Assembly: GCA_032622095.1 (NCBI GenBank)
Contig: CP136064.1
Coordinates: 744,001 to 808,000, forward strand
Direction of reading: 5' to 3'
DNA from: Siphonodentalium dalli
Lineage: Eukaryota > Mollusca > Scaphopoda > Gadilida > Siphonodentaliidae
Length of the DNA: 64,000 nucleotides
Shown in pieces: positions 1 to 12,700 of this stretch (position 1 is its first letter; every line of letters begins with the position of its first letter). The notes below the pieces were generated by a model. That model was not told where the DNA came from. It saw only the letters and a program-made list of their open reading frames with translations, and searched no databases. Position numbers and translations under genes: made by a program.

Positions 1-127
1 TGCAGAAAATAAATATCTTCATGTTAGAATGCAAATGTATGTTTAAAGGAACAGATGTATCTCAACTTAAAGGGACATAAGTAACACAGTCACCAACTTA
101 AAGAGGTGTCTGATTTAGACTGGTTCC
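1..127. repeat. Partial monomer at left edge (G-type 3' part)
   Basis: This corresponds to rel 103-229 of the monomer. It has the G-type marks: 114A, GTTAGAATG (128A) and the divergent tail AGAGGTGTCTGATTTAG. The array therefore continues beyond the left edge of the window. Confidence 0.9.
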
Positions 128-1272
128 ATGGTGGAGTACGGTTGGATATTTTCTATTTGGCGCATGTTTCTCCATACCGCGCCATGTCAAATCTGGCCAT
201 ATCCGAATCGGGTTGTCATTTACAATGACTACAGAAAATAAATATCTTCATGTTGGAATGCAAATGTATGTTTAAAGAAACATATGTATCTCAACTTAAA
301 GGGACATAAGTAACACAGTCACCAACTTTAAGGGGTATCTGCTATAGACTGGTTCCATGGTGGAGTACTGTTGGATATTATCAATTTGGCGCATGTTTCT
401 CCCTACCGCGCCATGTCAAATCTGGCCATATCCGAATCGGGTTGTCATTTACAATGACTACAGAAAATAAATATCTTCATGGTGGAATGCAAATGTATGT
501 TTAAAGGAACAGATGTATCTCAACTTAAAGGGACATAAGTAACACAGTCACCAACTTTAAGGGGTATCTGCTATAGACTGGTTCCATGGTGGAGTACGGT
601 TGGATATTTTCAATTTGGCGCATGTTTCTCCATACCGCGCCATGTCAAATCTGGCCATATCCGAATCGGGTTGTCATTTACAATGACTGCAGAAAATAAT
701 TATCTTCATGTTGGAATGCAAATGTATGTTTAAAGGAACAGATGTATCTCAACTTAAAGGGACATAAGTAACACAGTCACCAACTTAAAGAGGTGTCTGA
801 TTTAGACTGGTTCCATGGTGGAGTACGGTTGGATATTTTCTATTTGGCGCATGTTTCTCCATACCGCGCCATGTCAAATCTGGCCATATCCGAATCGGGT
901 TGTCATTTACAATGACTACAGAAAATAAATATCTTCATGTTGGAATGCAAATGTATGTTTAAAGGAACACATGTATCTCAACTTAAAGGGACATAAGTAA
1001 CACAGTCACCAACTTTAAGGGGTATCTGCTATAGACTGGTTCCATGGTGGAGTACGGTTGGATATTTTCAATTTGGCGCATGTTTTTCCATACCGCGCCA
1101 TGTCAAATCTGGCCATATCCGAATCGGGTTGTCATTTACAATGACTACAGAAAATAAATATCTTCATGTTGGAAAGCAAATGTATGTTTAAAGGAACAGA
1201 TGTAACTCAACTTAAAGGGACATAAGTAACACAGTCACCAACTTAAAGGGGTATCTGCTATAGACTGGTTCC
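128..1272. repeat. Five diverged monomers, H/I/H2/J-like
   Basis: Monomers start at 128, 357, 586, 815 and 1044. 128 is H-like (27T, AAAGAAAC). 357 is I-like (13T, 47C, 126G) with a private ATATTATC. 586 carries AAATAATTAT. 815 is H2-like (27T, GGAACACATG). 1044 is J-like (43T, 132A, 162A). The order resembles the H-I-J end of the later HOR, but with private substitutions. It suggests an older or less homogenised copy. Confidence 0.8.
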
Positions 1273-3104
1273 ATGGTGGAGTACGGTTGGATATTTTCAA
1301 TTTGGCGCATGTTTCTCCATACCGCGCCATGTCAAATCTGGCCATATCCGAATCGGGTTGTTATTTACAATGACTGCAGAAAATATATATCTTCATGGTG
1401 GAATGCAAATGTATATTTAAAGGAACAGATGTATCTCAACTTAAAGGGACATAAGTAACACAGTCACCAACTTAAAGGGGTATCTGCTATAGACTGGTTC
1501 CATGGTGGAGTACGGTTGGATATTTTCAATTTGGCGCATGTTTCTCCCTTCCGCGCCATGTCAAATCTGGCCATATCCGAATCGGGTTGTCATTTACAAT
1601 GACTACAGAAAATAAATATCTTCATGTTGGAATGCAAATGTATGTTTAAAGGAACAGATGTATCTCAACTTAAAGGGACATAAGTAACACAGTCACCAAC
1701 TGTAAGGGGTATCTGCTATAGACTGGTTCCATGGTGGAGTACGGTTGGATATTTTCAATTTGGCGCTTGTTTCTCCATACCGCGCCATGTCAAATCTGGC
1801 CATATCCGAATCGGGTTGTCATTTACAATGACTGCAGAAAATATATATCTTCATGGTGGAATGCAAATGTATGTTTAAAGGAACAGATGTATCTCAACTT
1901 AAAGGGACATAAGTAACACAGTCACCAACTTTAAGGGGTATCTGCTATAGACTGGTTTCATGGTGGAGTACGGTTGGATATTTTCAATTTGGCGCATGTT
2001 TCTCCATACCGCGCCATGTCAAATCTGGCCATATCCGAATCGGGTTGTCATTTACAATGACTGCAGAAAATATATATCTTCATGTTGGAATGCAAATGTA
2101 TGTTTAAAGGAACAGATGTATCTCAACTTAAAGGGACATAAGTAACACAGTCACCAACTTTAAGGGGTATCTGCTATAGACTGGTTCCATGGTGGAGTAC
2201 GGTTGGATATTTTCTATTTGGCGCATGTTTCTCCATAACGCGCCATGTCAAATCTGGCCATATCCGAATCGGGTTGTCATTTACAATGACTGCAGAAAAT
2301 ATATATCTTCATGTTGGAATGCAAATGTATGTTTAAAGGAACAGATGTATCTCAACTTAAAGGGACATAAGTAACACAGTCACCAACTTTAAGGGGTATC
2401 TGCTATAGACTGGTTCCATGGTGGAGTACGGTTGGATATTTTCAATTTGGCGCATGTTTCTCCCTGCCGCGCCATGTCAGATCTGGCCATATCCGAATCG
2501 GGTTGTCATTTACAATGACTGCAGAAAATAAATATCTTCATGTTGGAATGCAAATGTATGTTTAAAGGAACAGATGTATCTCAACTTAAAGGGACATAAG
2601 TAACACAGTCACCAACTTTAAGGGGTATCTGCTATAGACTGGTTACATGGTGGAGTACGGTTGGATATTTTCAATTTTGCGCATGTTTCTCCATACCGCG
2701 CCATGTCAAATCTGGACATATCCTAATCGGGTTGTCATTTACAATGACTGCAGAAAATAAATATCTTCATGTTAGAATGCAAATGTATGTTTAAAGGAAC
2801 AGATGTATCTCAACTTAAAGGGACATAAGTAACACAGTCACCAACTTAAAGAGGTGTCTGATTTAGACTGGTTCCATGGTGGAGTACGGTTGGATATTTT
2901 CTATTTGGCGCATGTTTCTCCATACCGCGCCATGTCAAATCTGGCCATATCCGAATCGGGTTGTCATTTACAATGACTACAGAAAATAAATATCTTCATG
3001 TTGGAATGCAAATGTATGTTTAAAGGAACAGATGTATCTCAACTTAAAGGGACATAAGTAACACAGTCACCAACTTAAAGGGGTATCTGCTATAGACTGG
3101 TTCC
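1273..3104. repeat. Diverged HOR unit A-B'-E-F'-K-L'-G-H (8 monomers)
   Basis: Monomer order from 1273 follows the later HOR: A (GTTGTTATT), B' (CTGTAAGG tail), E (GCGCTTG), F', K (27T), L' (CAGATC), G (32T, 78T, GTTAGAATG) and an H-like monomer. Private changes include CCATAACGCG in K, CCCTGCCGCG in L' and GGACATATCC in G. The 162A (1044 monomer) and 202G (1502 monomer) marks seen here do not reappear until about 41.7 kb, which links this end to the right-hand block. Confidence 0.8.
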
Positions 3105-4249
3105 ATGGTGGAGTACGGTTGGATATTTTCAATTTGGCGCATGTTTCTCCTTACCGCGCCATGTCAAATCTGGCCCTATCCGAATCGGGTTGTCATTTAC
3201 AATGACTGCAGAAAATAAATATCTTCATGTTGGAATGCAAATGTATGTTTAAAGGAACAGATGTATCTCAACTTAAAGGGACATAAGTAACACAGTCACC
3301 AACTTTAAGGGGTATCTGCTATAGACTGGTTCCATGGTGGAGTACGGTTGGATATTTTCAATTTGGCGCATGTTTCTCCATACCGCGCCATGTCAAATCT
3401 GGCCATATCCGAATCGGGTTGTCATTTACAATGACTGCAGAAAATAATTATCTTCATGTTGGAATGCAAATGTATGTTTAAAGGAACAGATGTATCTCAA
3501 CTTAAAGGGACATAAGTAACACAGTTACCAACTTAAAGATGTGTCTGATTTAGACTGGTTCCATGGTGGAGTACGGTTGGATATTTTCTATTTGGCGCAT
3601 GTTTCTCCATACCGCGCCATGTCAAATCTGGCCATATCCGAATCGGGTTGTCATTTACAATGTCTACAAAAAACAAATATCTTCATGTTGGAATGCAAAT
3701 GTATGTTTAAAGGAACAGATGTATCTCAACTTAAAGGGACATAAGTAACACAGTCACCAACTTTAAGGGGTATCTGCTATAGACTGGTTCCATGGTGGAG
3801 TACGGTTGGATATTTTCAATTTGGCGCATGTTTCTCCCTACCGCGCCATGTCAAATCTGGCCATATCCGAATCGGGTTGTCATTTACAATGACTACAGAA
3901 AATAAATATCTTCATGTTGGAATGCAAATGTATGTTTAAAGGAACAGATGTATCTCAACTTAAAGGGACATAAGTAACACAGTCACCAACCTTAAGGGGT
4001 ATCTGCTATAGACTGGTTCCATGGTGGAGTACGGTTGGATATTTTCAATTTGGCGCTTGTTTCTCCATACCGCGCCATGTCAAATCTGGCCATGTCCGAA
4101 TCGGGTTGTCATTTACAATGACTACAGAAAATAAATATCTTCATGTTGGAATGCAAATATATGTTTAAAGGAACAGATGTATCTCAACTTAAAGGGACAT
4201 AAGTAACACAGTCACCAACTTTAAGGGGTATCTGCTATAGACTGGTTCC
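3105..4249. repeat. Five diverged monomers (W-type and singletons)
   Basis: 3105 is W-type (CCTTACC, GGCCCTATCC). 3334 has AAATAATTAT and a variant tail AAGATGTGTCTG. 3563 has the private AATGTCTACAAAAAACA. 3792 is D-like with ACCTTAAGG. 4021 combines 37T with 104A and a private CATGTCCG. No regular HOR order is visible. This is the most heterogeneous stretch in the window. Confidence 0.75.
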
Positions 4250-4935
4250 ATGGTGGAGTACGGTTGGATATTTTCAATTTGGCGCTTGTTTCTCCATACC
4301 GCGCCATGTCAAATCTGGCCATATCCGAATCGGGTTGTCATTTACAATGACTACAGAAAATAAATATCTTCATGTTGGAATGCAATATATGTTTAAAGGA
4401 ACAGATGTATCTCAACTTAAAGGGACATAAGTAACACAGTCACCAACTTTAAGGGGTATCTGCTATAGACTGGTTCCATGGTGGAGTACGGTTGGATATT
4501 TTCAATTTGGCGCTTGTTTCTCCATACCGCGCCATGTCAAATCTGGCCATATCCGAATCGGGTTGTCATGTACAATGACTACAGAAAATAAATATCTTCA
4601 TGTTGGAATGCAAATGTATGATTAAAGAAACAGATGTATCTCAACTTAAAGGGACATAAGTAACACAGTCACCAACTTTAAGGGGTATCTGCTATAGACT
4701 GGTTCCATGGTGGAGTACTGTTGGATATTTTCAATTTGGCGCATGTTTCTCCCTACCGCGCCATGTCAAATCTGGCCATATCCGAATCGGGTTGTCATTT
4801 ACAATGACTGCAGAAAATATATATCTTCATGTTGGAATGCAAATGAATGTTTAAAGGAACAGATGTATCTCAACTTAAAGGGACATAAGTAACACCGTCA
4901 CCAACTTTAAGGGGTATCTGCTATAGACTGGTTAC

Positions 4936-5621
4936 ATGGTGGAGTACGGTTGGATATTTTCAATTTTGCGCATGTTTCTCCATACCGCGCCATGTCAAAT
5001 CTGGCCATATCCGAATCGGGTTGTCATTTACAATGACTGCAGAAAATAAATATCTTCATGTTGGAATGCAAATGTATGTTTAAAGGAACAGATGTATCTC
5101 AACTTAAAGGGACATAAGTAACACAGTCACCAACTTTAAGGGGTATCTGCTATAGACTGGTTCCATGGTGGAGTATGGTTGGATATTTACTATTTGGCGC
5201 ATGTTTCTCCATACCGCGCCATGTCAAATCTGGCCATATCCGAATCGGGTTGTCATTTACAATGACTACAGAAAATATATATCTTCATGTTGGAATGCAA
5301 ATGTATGTTTAAAGGAACAGATGTATCTCAACTTAAAGGGACATAAGTAACACCGTCACCAACTTTAAGGGGTATCTGCTAAGACTGGTTCCATGGTGGA
5401 GTACTGTTGTATATTTTCAATTTGGCGCATGTTTTTCCATACCGCGCCATGTCAAATCTGGCCATATCCGAATCGGGTTGTCATTTACAATGACTACAGA
5501 AAATAAATATCTTCATGTTGGAATGCAAATGTATGTTTAAAGGAACAGATGTATCTCAACTTAAAGGGACATAAGTAACACAGTCACCAACTTTAAGAGG
5601 TATCTGCTATAGACTGGTTCC
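4936..5621. repeat. Three-monomer unit, copy a (686 bp)
   Basis: Starts at 4936 (ACATGG start, CAATTTTGCGC), 5165 (GAGTATGG, TTTACTATTT) and 5393 (GTACTGTTGTAT, 43T). The same three recur at 5851, 6080 and 6308. The 5165 monomer ends in GCTAAGACTGG, one base short, as does its partner at 6080. The fourth monomer of each group differs (5622 is GGAGCATG type, 6537 is W type). Confidence 0.85.
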
Positions 5622-5850
5622 ATGGTGGAGTACGGTTGGATATTTTCAATTTGGAGCATGTTTCTCCATACCGCGCCATGTCAAATCTGGCCATATCCGA
5701 ATCGGGTTGTCATTTACAATGACTGCAGAAAATATATATCTTCATGTTGGAATGCAAATGAATGTTTAAAGGAACAGATGTATCTCAACTTAAAGGGACA
5801 TAAGTAACACCGTCACCAACTTTAAGGGGTATCTGCTATAGACTGGTTAC

Positions 5851-6536
5851 ATGGTGGAGTACGGTTGGATATTTTCAATTTTGCGCATGTTTCTCCATAC
5901 CGCGCCATGTAAAATCTGGCCATATCCGAATCGGGTTGTCATTTACAATGACTGCAGAAAATAAATATCTTCATGTTGGAATGCAAATGTATGTTTAAAG
6001 GAACAGATGTATCTCAACTTAAAGGGACAAAAGTAACACAGTCACCAACTTTAAGGGGTATCTGCTATAGACTGGTTCCATGGTGGAGTATGGTTGGATA
6101 TTTACTATTTGGCGCATGTTTCTCCATACCGCGCCATGTCAAATCTGGCCATATCCGAATCGGGTTGTCATTTACAATGACTACAGAAAATATATATCTT
6201 CATGTTGGAATGCAAATGTATGTTTAAAGGAACAGATGTATCTCAACTTAAAGGGACATAAGTAACACCGTCACCAACTTTAAGGGGTATCTGCTAAGAC
6301 TGGTTCCATGGTGGAGTACTGTTGTATATTTTCAATTTGGCGCATGTTTTTCCATACCGCGCCATGTCAAATCTGGCCATATCCGAATCGGGTTGTCATT
6401 TACAATGACTACAGAAAATAAATATCTTCATGTTGGAATGCAAATGTATGTTTAAAGGAACAGATGTATCTCAACTTAAAGGGACATAAGTAACACAGTC
6501 ACCAACTTAAAGGGGTATCTGCTATAGACTGGTTCC
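5851..6536. repeat. Three-monomer unit, copy b (686 bp)
   Basis: Repeats the trio of 4936-5621, with GTAAAATC in the first monomer and a private GGGACAAAAG (6025-6034) that removes the usual TAA of the fortuitous ORF. Both copies of the trio also occur in the second large segment (10428-11113 and 11343-12028). The trio duplication therefore predates the larger one. Confidence 0.85.
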
Positions 6537-7681
6537 ATGGTGGAGTACGGTTGGATATTTTCAATTTGGCGCATGTTTCTCCTTACCGCGCCATGTCAAA
6601 TCTGGCCCTATCCGAATCGGGTTGTCATTTACAATGACTGCAGAAAATAAATATCTTCATGTTGGAATGCAAATGTATGTTTAAAGGAACAGATGTATCT
6701 CAACTTAAAGGGACATAAGTAACACAGTCACCAACTTAAAGAGGTGTCTGATTTAGACTGGTTACATGGTGGAATACGGTTGGATATTTTCTATTTGGCG
6801 CATGTTTCTCCATACCGCGCCATGTCAAATCTGGCCATATCCGAATCGGGTTGTCATTTACAATGACTACAGAAAATAAATATCTTCATGTTGGAATGCA
6901 AATGTATGTTTAAAGGAACAGATGTATCTCAACTTAAAGGGACATAAGTAACACAGTCACCAACTTTAAGGGGTATCTGCTATAGACTGGTTCCATGGTG
7001 GAGTACGGTTGGATATTTTCTATTTGGCACATGTTTCTCCATACCGCGCCATGTCAAATCTGGCCATATCCGAATCGGGTTGTCATTTACAATGACTACA
7101 GAAAATAAATATCTTCATGTTGGAATGCAAATGTATGTTTAAAGGAACAGATTTATCTCAACTTAAAGGGACATAAGTAACACAGTCACCAACTTTAAGG
7201 GGTATCTGCTATAGACTGGTTCCATGGTGGAGTACGGTTGGATATTTTCTATTTGGCGCATGTTTCTCCATACCGCGCAATGTCAAATCTGGCCATATCC
7301 GAATCGGGTTGTCATTTACAATGTCTACAGAAAATAAATATCTTCATGTTGGAATGCAAATGTATGTTTAAAGGAACAGATGTATCTCAACTTAAAGGGA
7401 CATAAGTAACACCGTCACCAACTTTAAGGAATATCTGCTATAGACTGGTTCCATGGTGGAGTACTGTTGGATATTTTCAATTTGGCGCATGTTTCTCCCT
7501 ACCGCGCCATGTAAAATCTGGCCATATCCGAATCGGGTTGTCATTTACAATGACTACAGAAAATAAATATCTTCATGTTGGAATGCAAATGTATGTTTAC
7601 AGGAACAGATGTATCTCAACTTAAAGGGACATAAGTAACACAGTCACCAACTTAAAGGGGTATCTGCTATAGACTGGTTCC
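6537..7681. repeat. Five-monomer unit W-X-Y-Z-S, copy 1 (1145 bp)
   Basis: W has CCTTACC and GGCCCTATCC. X starts ACATGGTGGAATAC with 27T. Y has GGCACATG. Z has CCGCGCAATG, AATGTCTACAG, CACCGTCACC and AAGGAATATC. S has GTACTGTTGG, CCCTACC, GTAAAATC and TTTACAGG. The five recur in the same order from 7682. Confidence 0.92.
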
Positions 7682-8826
7682 ATGGTGGAGTACGGTTGGA
7701 TATTTTCAATTTGGCGCATGTTTCTCCTTACCGCGCCATGTCAAATCTGGCCCTATCCGAATCGGGTTGTCATTTACAATGACTGCAGAAAATAAATATC
7801 TTCATGTTGGAATGCAAATGTATGTTTAAAGGAACAGATGTATCTCAACTTAAAGGGACATAAGTAACACAGTCACCAACTTAAAGAGGTGTCTGATTTA
7901 GACTGGTTACATGGTGGAATACGGTTGGATATTTTCTATTTGGCGCATGTTTCTCCATACCGCGCCATGTCAAATCTGGCCATATCCGAATCGGGTTGTC
8001 ATTTACAATGACTACAGAAAATAAATATCTTCATGTTGGAATGCAAATGTATGTTTAAAGGAACAGATGTATCTCAACTTAAAGGGACATAAGTAACACA
8101 GTCACCAACTTTAAGGGGTATCTGCTATAGACTGGTTCCATGGTGGAGTACGGTTGGATATTTTCTATTTGGCACATGTTTCTCCATACCGCGCCATGTC
8201 AAATCTGGCCATATCCGAATCGGGTTGTCATTTACAATGACTACAGAAAATAAATATCTTCATGTTGGAATGCAAATGTATGTTTAAAGGAACAGATTTA
8301 TCTCAACTTAAAGGGACATAAGTAACACAGTCACCAACTTTAAGGGGTATCTGCTATAGACTGGTTCCATGGTGGAGTACGGTTGGATATTTTCTATTTG
8401 GCGCATGTTTCTCCATACCGCGCAATGTCAAATCTGGCCATATCCGAATCGGGTTGTCATTTACAATGTCTACAGAAAATAAATATCTTCATGTTGGAAT
8501 GCAAATGTATGTTTAAAGGAACAGATGTATCTCAACTTAAAGGGACATAAGTAACACCGTCACCAACTTTAAGGAATATCTGCTATAGACTGGTTCCATG
8601 GTGGAGTACTGTTGGATATTTTCAATTTGGCGCATGTTTCTCCCTACCGCGCCATGTAAAATCTGGCCATATCCGAATCGGGTTGTCATTTACAATGACT
8701 ACAGAAAATAAATATCTTCATGTTGGAATGCAAATGTATGTTTACAGGAACAGATGTATCTCAACTTAAAGGGACATAAGTAACACAGTCACCAACTTAA
8801 AGGGGTATCTGCTATAGACCGGTTCC
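7682..8826. repeat. Five-monomer unit W-X-Y-Z-S, copy 2 (1145 bp)
   Basis: Direct tandem copy of 6537-7681 sharing every rare mark (ACAGATTTATCTC in Y, AAGGAATATC in Z, TTTACAGG in S). I noticed no difference between the copies, so the duplication looks recent relative to its divergent surroundings. Confidence 0.92.
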
Positions 8827-9742
8827 ATGGTGGAGTACGGTTGGATATTTTCAATTTGGCGCATGTTTCTCCATACCGCGCCATGTCAAATCTGGCCATA
8901 TCCGAATCGGGTTGTCATTTACAATGACTGCAGAAAATATATATCTTCATGTTGGAATGCAAATGTATGTTTAAAGGAACAGATGTATCTCAACTGAAAG
9001 GGACATAAGTAACACAGTCACCAACTTAATGGGGTATCTGCTATAGACTGGTTCCATGGTGGAGTACGGTTGGATATTTTCAATTTGGCGCATGTTTCTC
9101 CATACCGCGCTATGTCAAATCTGGCCCTATCCGAATCGGGTTGTCATTTACAATGACTGCAGAAAATATATATCTTCATGGTGGAATGCAAATGTATGTT
9201 TAAAGGAACAGATGTATCTCAACTTAAAGGGACATAAGTAACACAGTCACCAACTTTAAGGGGTATCTGCTATAGACTGGTTCCATGGTGGAGTACGGTT
9301 GGATATTTTCAATTTGGCGCATGTTTCTCCATACCGCGCCATGTCAAATCTGGCCATATCCGAATCGGGTTGTCATTTACAATGACTGCAGAAAATATAT
9401 ATCTTCATGTTGGAATGCAAATGTATGTTTAAAGGAACAGATGTATCTCAACTTAAAGGGACATAAGTAAAACAGTCACCAACTTTAAGGGGTATCTGCT
9501 ATAGACTGGTTCCATGGTGGAGTACGGTTGGATATTTTCAATTTGGCGCATGTTTCTCCATACCGCGCCATGTCAAATCTGGCCATATCCGAATCGGGTT
9601 GTCATTTACAATGACTGCAGAAAATATATATCTTCATGTTGGAATGCAAATGTATGTTTAAAGGAACAGATGTATCTCAACTTAAAGGGACATAAGTAAC
9701 ACAGTCACCAACTTTAAGGGGTATCTGCTATAGACTGGTTCC
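8827..9742. repeat. T-U-M-M block, first of three copies (916 bp)
   Basis: T has CAACTGAAAGGG and AACTTAATGGGG. U has CGCGCTATG and GGCCCTATCC with 126G. The next monomer carries AAGTAAAACAG, and the last is a plain M. The four recur at 12945-13860 and 16798-17713 with the same rare marks. This copy has the private GACCGG at 8818-8823. Confidence 0.88.
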
Positions 9743-12700
9743 ATGGTGGAGTACGGTTGGATATTTTCAATTTGGCGCTTGTTTCTCCATACCGCGCCAT
9801 GTCAAATCAGGCCATATCCGAATCGGGTTGTCATTTACAATGACTACAGAAAATAAATATCTTCATGTTGGAATGCAATATATGTTTAAAGGAACAGATG
9901 TATCTCAACTTAAAGGGACATAAGTAACACAGTCACCAACTTTAAGGGGTATCTGCTATAGACTGGTTCCATGGTGGAGTACGGTTGGATATTTTCAATT
10001 TGGCGCTTGTTTCTCCATACCGCGCCATGTCAAATCTGGCCATATCCGAATCGGGTTGTCATGTACAATGACTACAGAAAATAAATATCTTCATGTTGGA
10101 ATGCAAATGTATGATTAAAGAAACAGATGTATCTCAACTTAAAGGGACATAAGTAACACAGTCACCAACTTTAAGGGGTATCTGCTATAGACTGGTTCCA
10201 TGGTGGAGTACTGTTGGATATTTTCAATTTGGCGCATGTTTCTCCCTACCGCGCCATGTCAAATCTGGCCATATCCGAATCGGGTTGTCATTTACAATGA
10301 CTGCAGAAAATATATATCTTCATGTTGGAATGCAAATGAATGTTTAAAGGAACAGATGTATCTCAACTTAAAGGACATAAGTAACACCGTCACCAACTTT
10401 AAGGGGTATCTGCTATAGACTGGTTACATGGTGGAGTACGGTTGGATATTTTCAATTTTGCGCATGTTTCTCCATACCGCGCCATGTAAAATCTGGCCAT
10501 ATCCGAATCGGGTTGTCATTTACAATGACTGCAGAAAATAAATATCTTCATGTTGGAATGCAAATGTATGTTTAAAGGAACAGATGTATCTCAACTTAAA
10601 GGGACATAAGTAACACAGTCACCAACTTTAAGGGGTATCTGCTATAGACTGGTTCCATGGTGGAGTATGGTTGGATATTTACTATTTGGCGCATGTTTCT
10701 CCATACCGCGCCATGTCAAATCTGGCCATATCCGAATCGGGTTGTCATTTACAATGACTACAGAAAATATATATCTTCATGTTGGAATGCAAATGTATGT
10801 TTAAAGGAACAGATGTATCTCAACTTAAAGGGACATAAGTAACACCGTCACCAACTTTAAGGGGTATCTGCTAAGACTGGTTCCATGGTGGAGTACTGTT
10901 GTATATTTTCAATTTGGCGCATGTTTTTCCATACCGCGCCATGTCAAATCTGGCCATATCCGAATCGGGTTGTCATTTACAATGACTACAGAAAATAAAT
11001 ATCTTCATGTTGGAATGCAAATGTATGTTTAAAGGAACAGATGTATCTCAACTTAAAGGGACATAAGTAACACAGTCACCAACTTTAAGGGGTATCTGCT
11101 ATAGACTGGTTCCATGGTGGAGTACGGTTGGATATTTTCAATTTGGAGCATGTTTCTCCATACCGCGCCATGTCAAATCTGGCCATATCCGAATCGGGTT
11201 GTCATTTACAATGACTGCAGAAAATATATATCTTCATGTTGGAATGCAAATGAATGTTTAAAGGAACAGATGTATCTCAACTTAAAGGGACATAAGTAAC
11301 ACCGTCACCAACTTTAAGGGGTATCTGCTATAGACTGGTTACATGGTGGAGTACGGTTGGATATTTTCAATTTTGCGCATGTTTCTCCATACCGCGCCAT
11401 GTAAAATCTGGCCATATCCGAATCGGGTTGTCATTTACAATGACTGCAGAAAATATATATCTTCATGTTGGAATGCAAATGTATGTTTAAAGGAACAGAT
11501 GTATCTCAACTTAAAGGGACATAAGTAACACAGTCACCAACTTTAAGGGGTATCTGCTATAGACTGGTTCCATGGTGGAGTATGGTTGGATATTTACTAT
11601 TTGGCGCATGTTTCTCCATACCGCGCCATGTCAAATCTGGCCATATCCGAATCGGGTTGTCATTTACAATGACTACAGAAAATATATATCTTCATGTTGG
11701 AATGCAAATGTATGTTTAAAGGAACAGATGTATCTCAACTTAAAGGGACATAAGTAACACCGTCACCAACTTTAAGGGGTATCTGCTAAGACTGGTTCCA
11801 TGGTGGAGTACTGTTGTATATTTTCAATTTGGCGCATGTTTTTCCATACCGCGCCATGTCAAATCTGGCCATATCCGAATCGGGTTGCCATTTACAATGA
11901 CTACAGAAAATAAATATCTTCATGTTGGAATGCAAATGTATGTTTAAAGGAACAGATGTATCTCAACTTAAAGGGACATAAGTAACACAGTCACCAACTT
12001 AAAGGGGTATCTGCTATAGACTGGTTCCATGGTGGAGTACGGTTGGATATTTTCAATTTGGCGCATGTTTCTCCTTACCGCGCCATGTCAAATCTGGCCC
12101 TATCCGAATCGGGTTGTCATTTACAATGACTGCAGAAAATAAATATCTTCATGTTGGAATGCAAATGTATGTTTAAAGGAACAGATGTATCTCAACTTAA
12201 AAAGACATAAGTAACACAGTCACCAACTTAAAGAGGTGTCTGATTTAGACTGGTTACATGGTGGAATACGGTTGGATATTTTCTATTTGGCGCATGTTTC
12301 TCCATACCGCGCCATGTCAAATCTGGCCATATCCGAATCGGGTTGTCATTTACAATGACTACAGAAAATAAATATCTTCATGTTGGAATGCAAATGTATG
12401 TTTAAAGGAACAGATGTATCTCAACTTAAAGGGACATAAGTAACACAGTCACCAACTTTAAGGGGTATCTGCTATAGACTGGTTCCATGGTGGAGTACGG
12501 TTGGATATTTTCTATTTGGCACATGTTTCTCCATACCGCGCCATGTCAAATCTGGCCATATCCGAATCGGGTTGTCAGTTACAATGTCTACAGAAAATAA
12601 ATATCTTCATGTTGGAATGCAAATGTATGTTTAAAGGAACAGATGTATCTCAACTTAAAGGGACATAAGTAACACCGTCACCAACTTTAAGGGGTATCTG

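Larger units (their letters stand above)
4250..9742. repeat. Segmental duplication copy 1 (24 monomers, 5493 bp)
   Basis: This block starts with an E-like monomer carrying GCAATATATG (1-bp deletion). It then holds the 4478 monomer (GTCATGTAC, GATTAAAG), the 13T monomer at 4707 with GAATGTTT, a duplicated trio, two W-X-Y-Z-S blocks, and T-U-M-M at 8827-9742. The same rare marks recur in the same order from 9743, so the block was copied as a unit. The 1-bp deletions at GCAATATATG and GCTAAGACTGG occur in both copies. Confidence 0.88.

Noticed and set aside
3541-3744. 67-codon ORF in another frame
   Set aside because: Starts at an ATG created by a private variant tail (AAGATGTGTCTG) and occurs once; there is no sign of coding.
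5973-6227. 84-codon ORF crossing a monomer boundary
   Set aside because: Exists only because of one substitution (GGGACAAAAG) in a single monomer; it is a shadow of the repeat.
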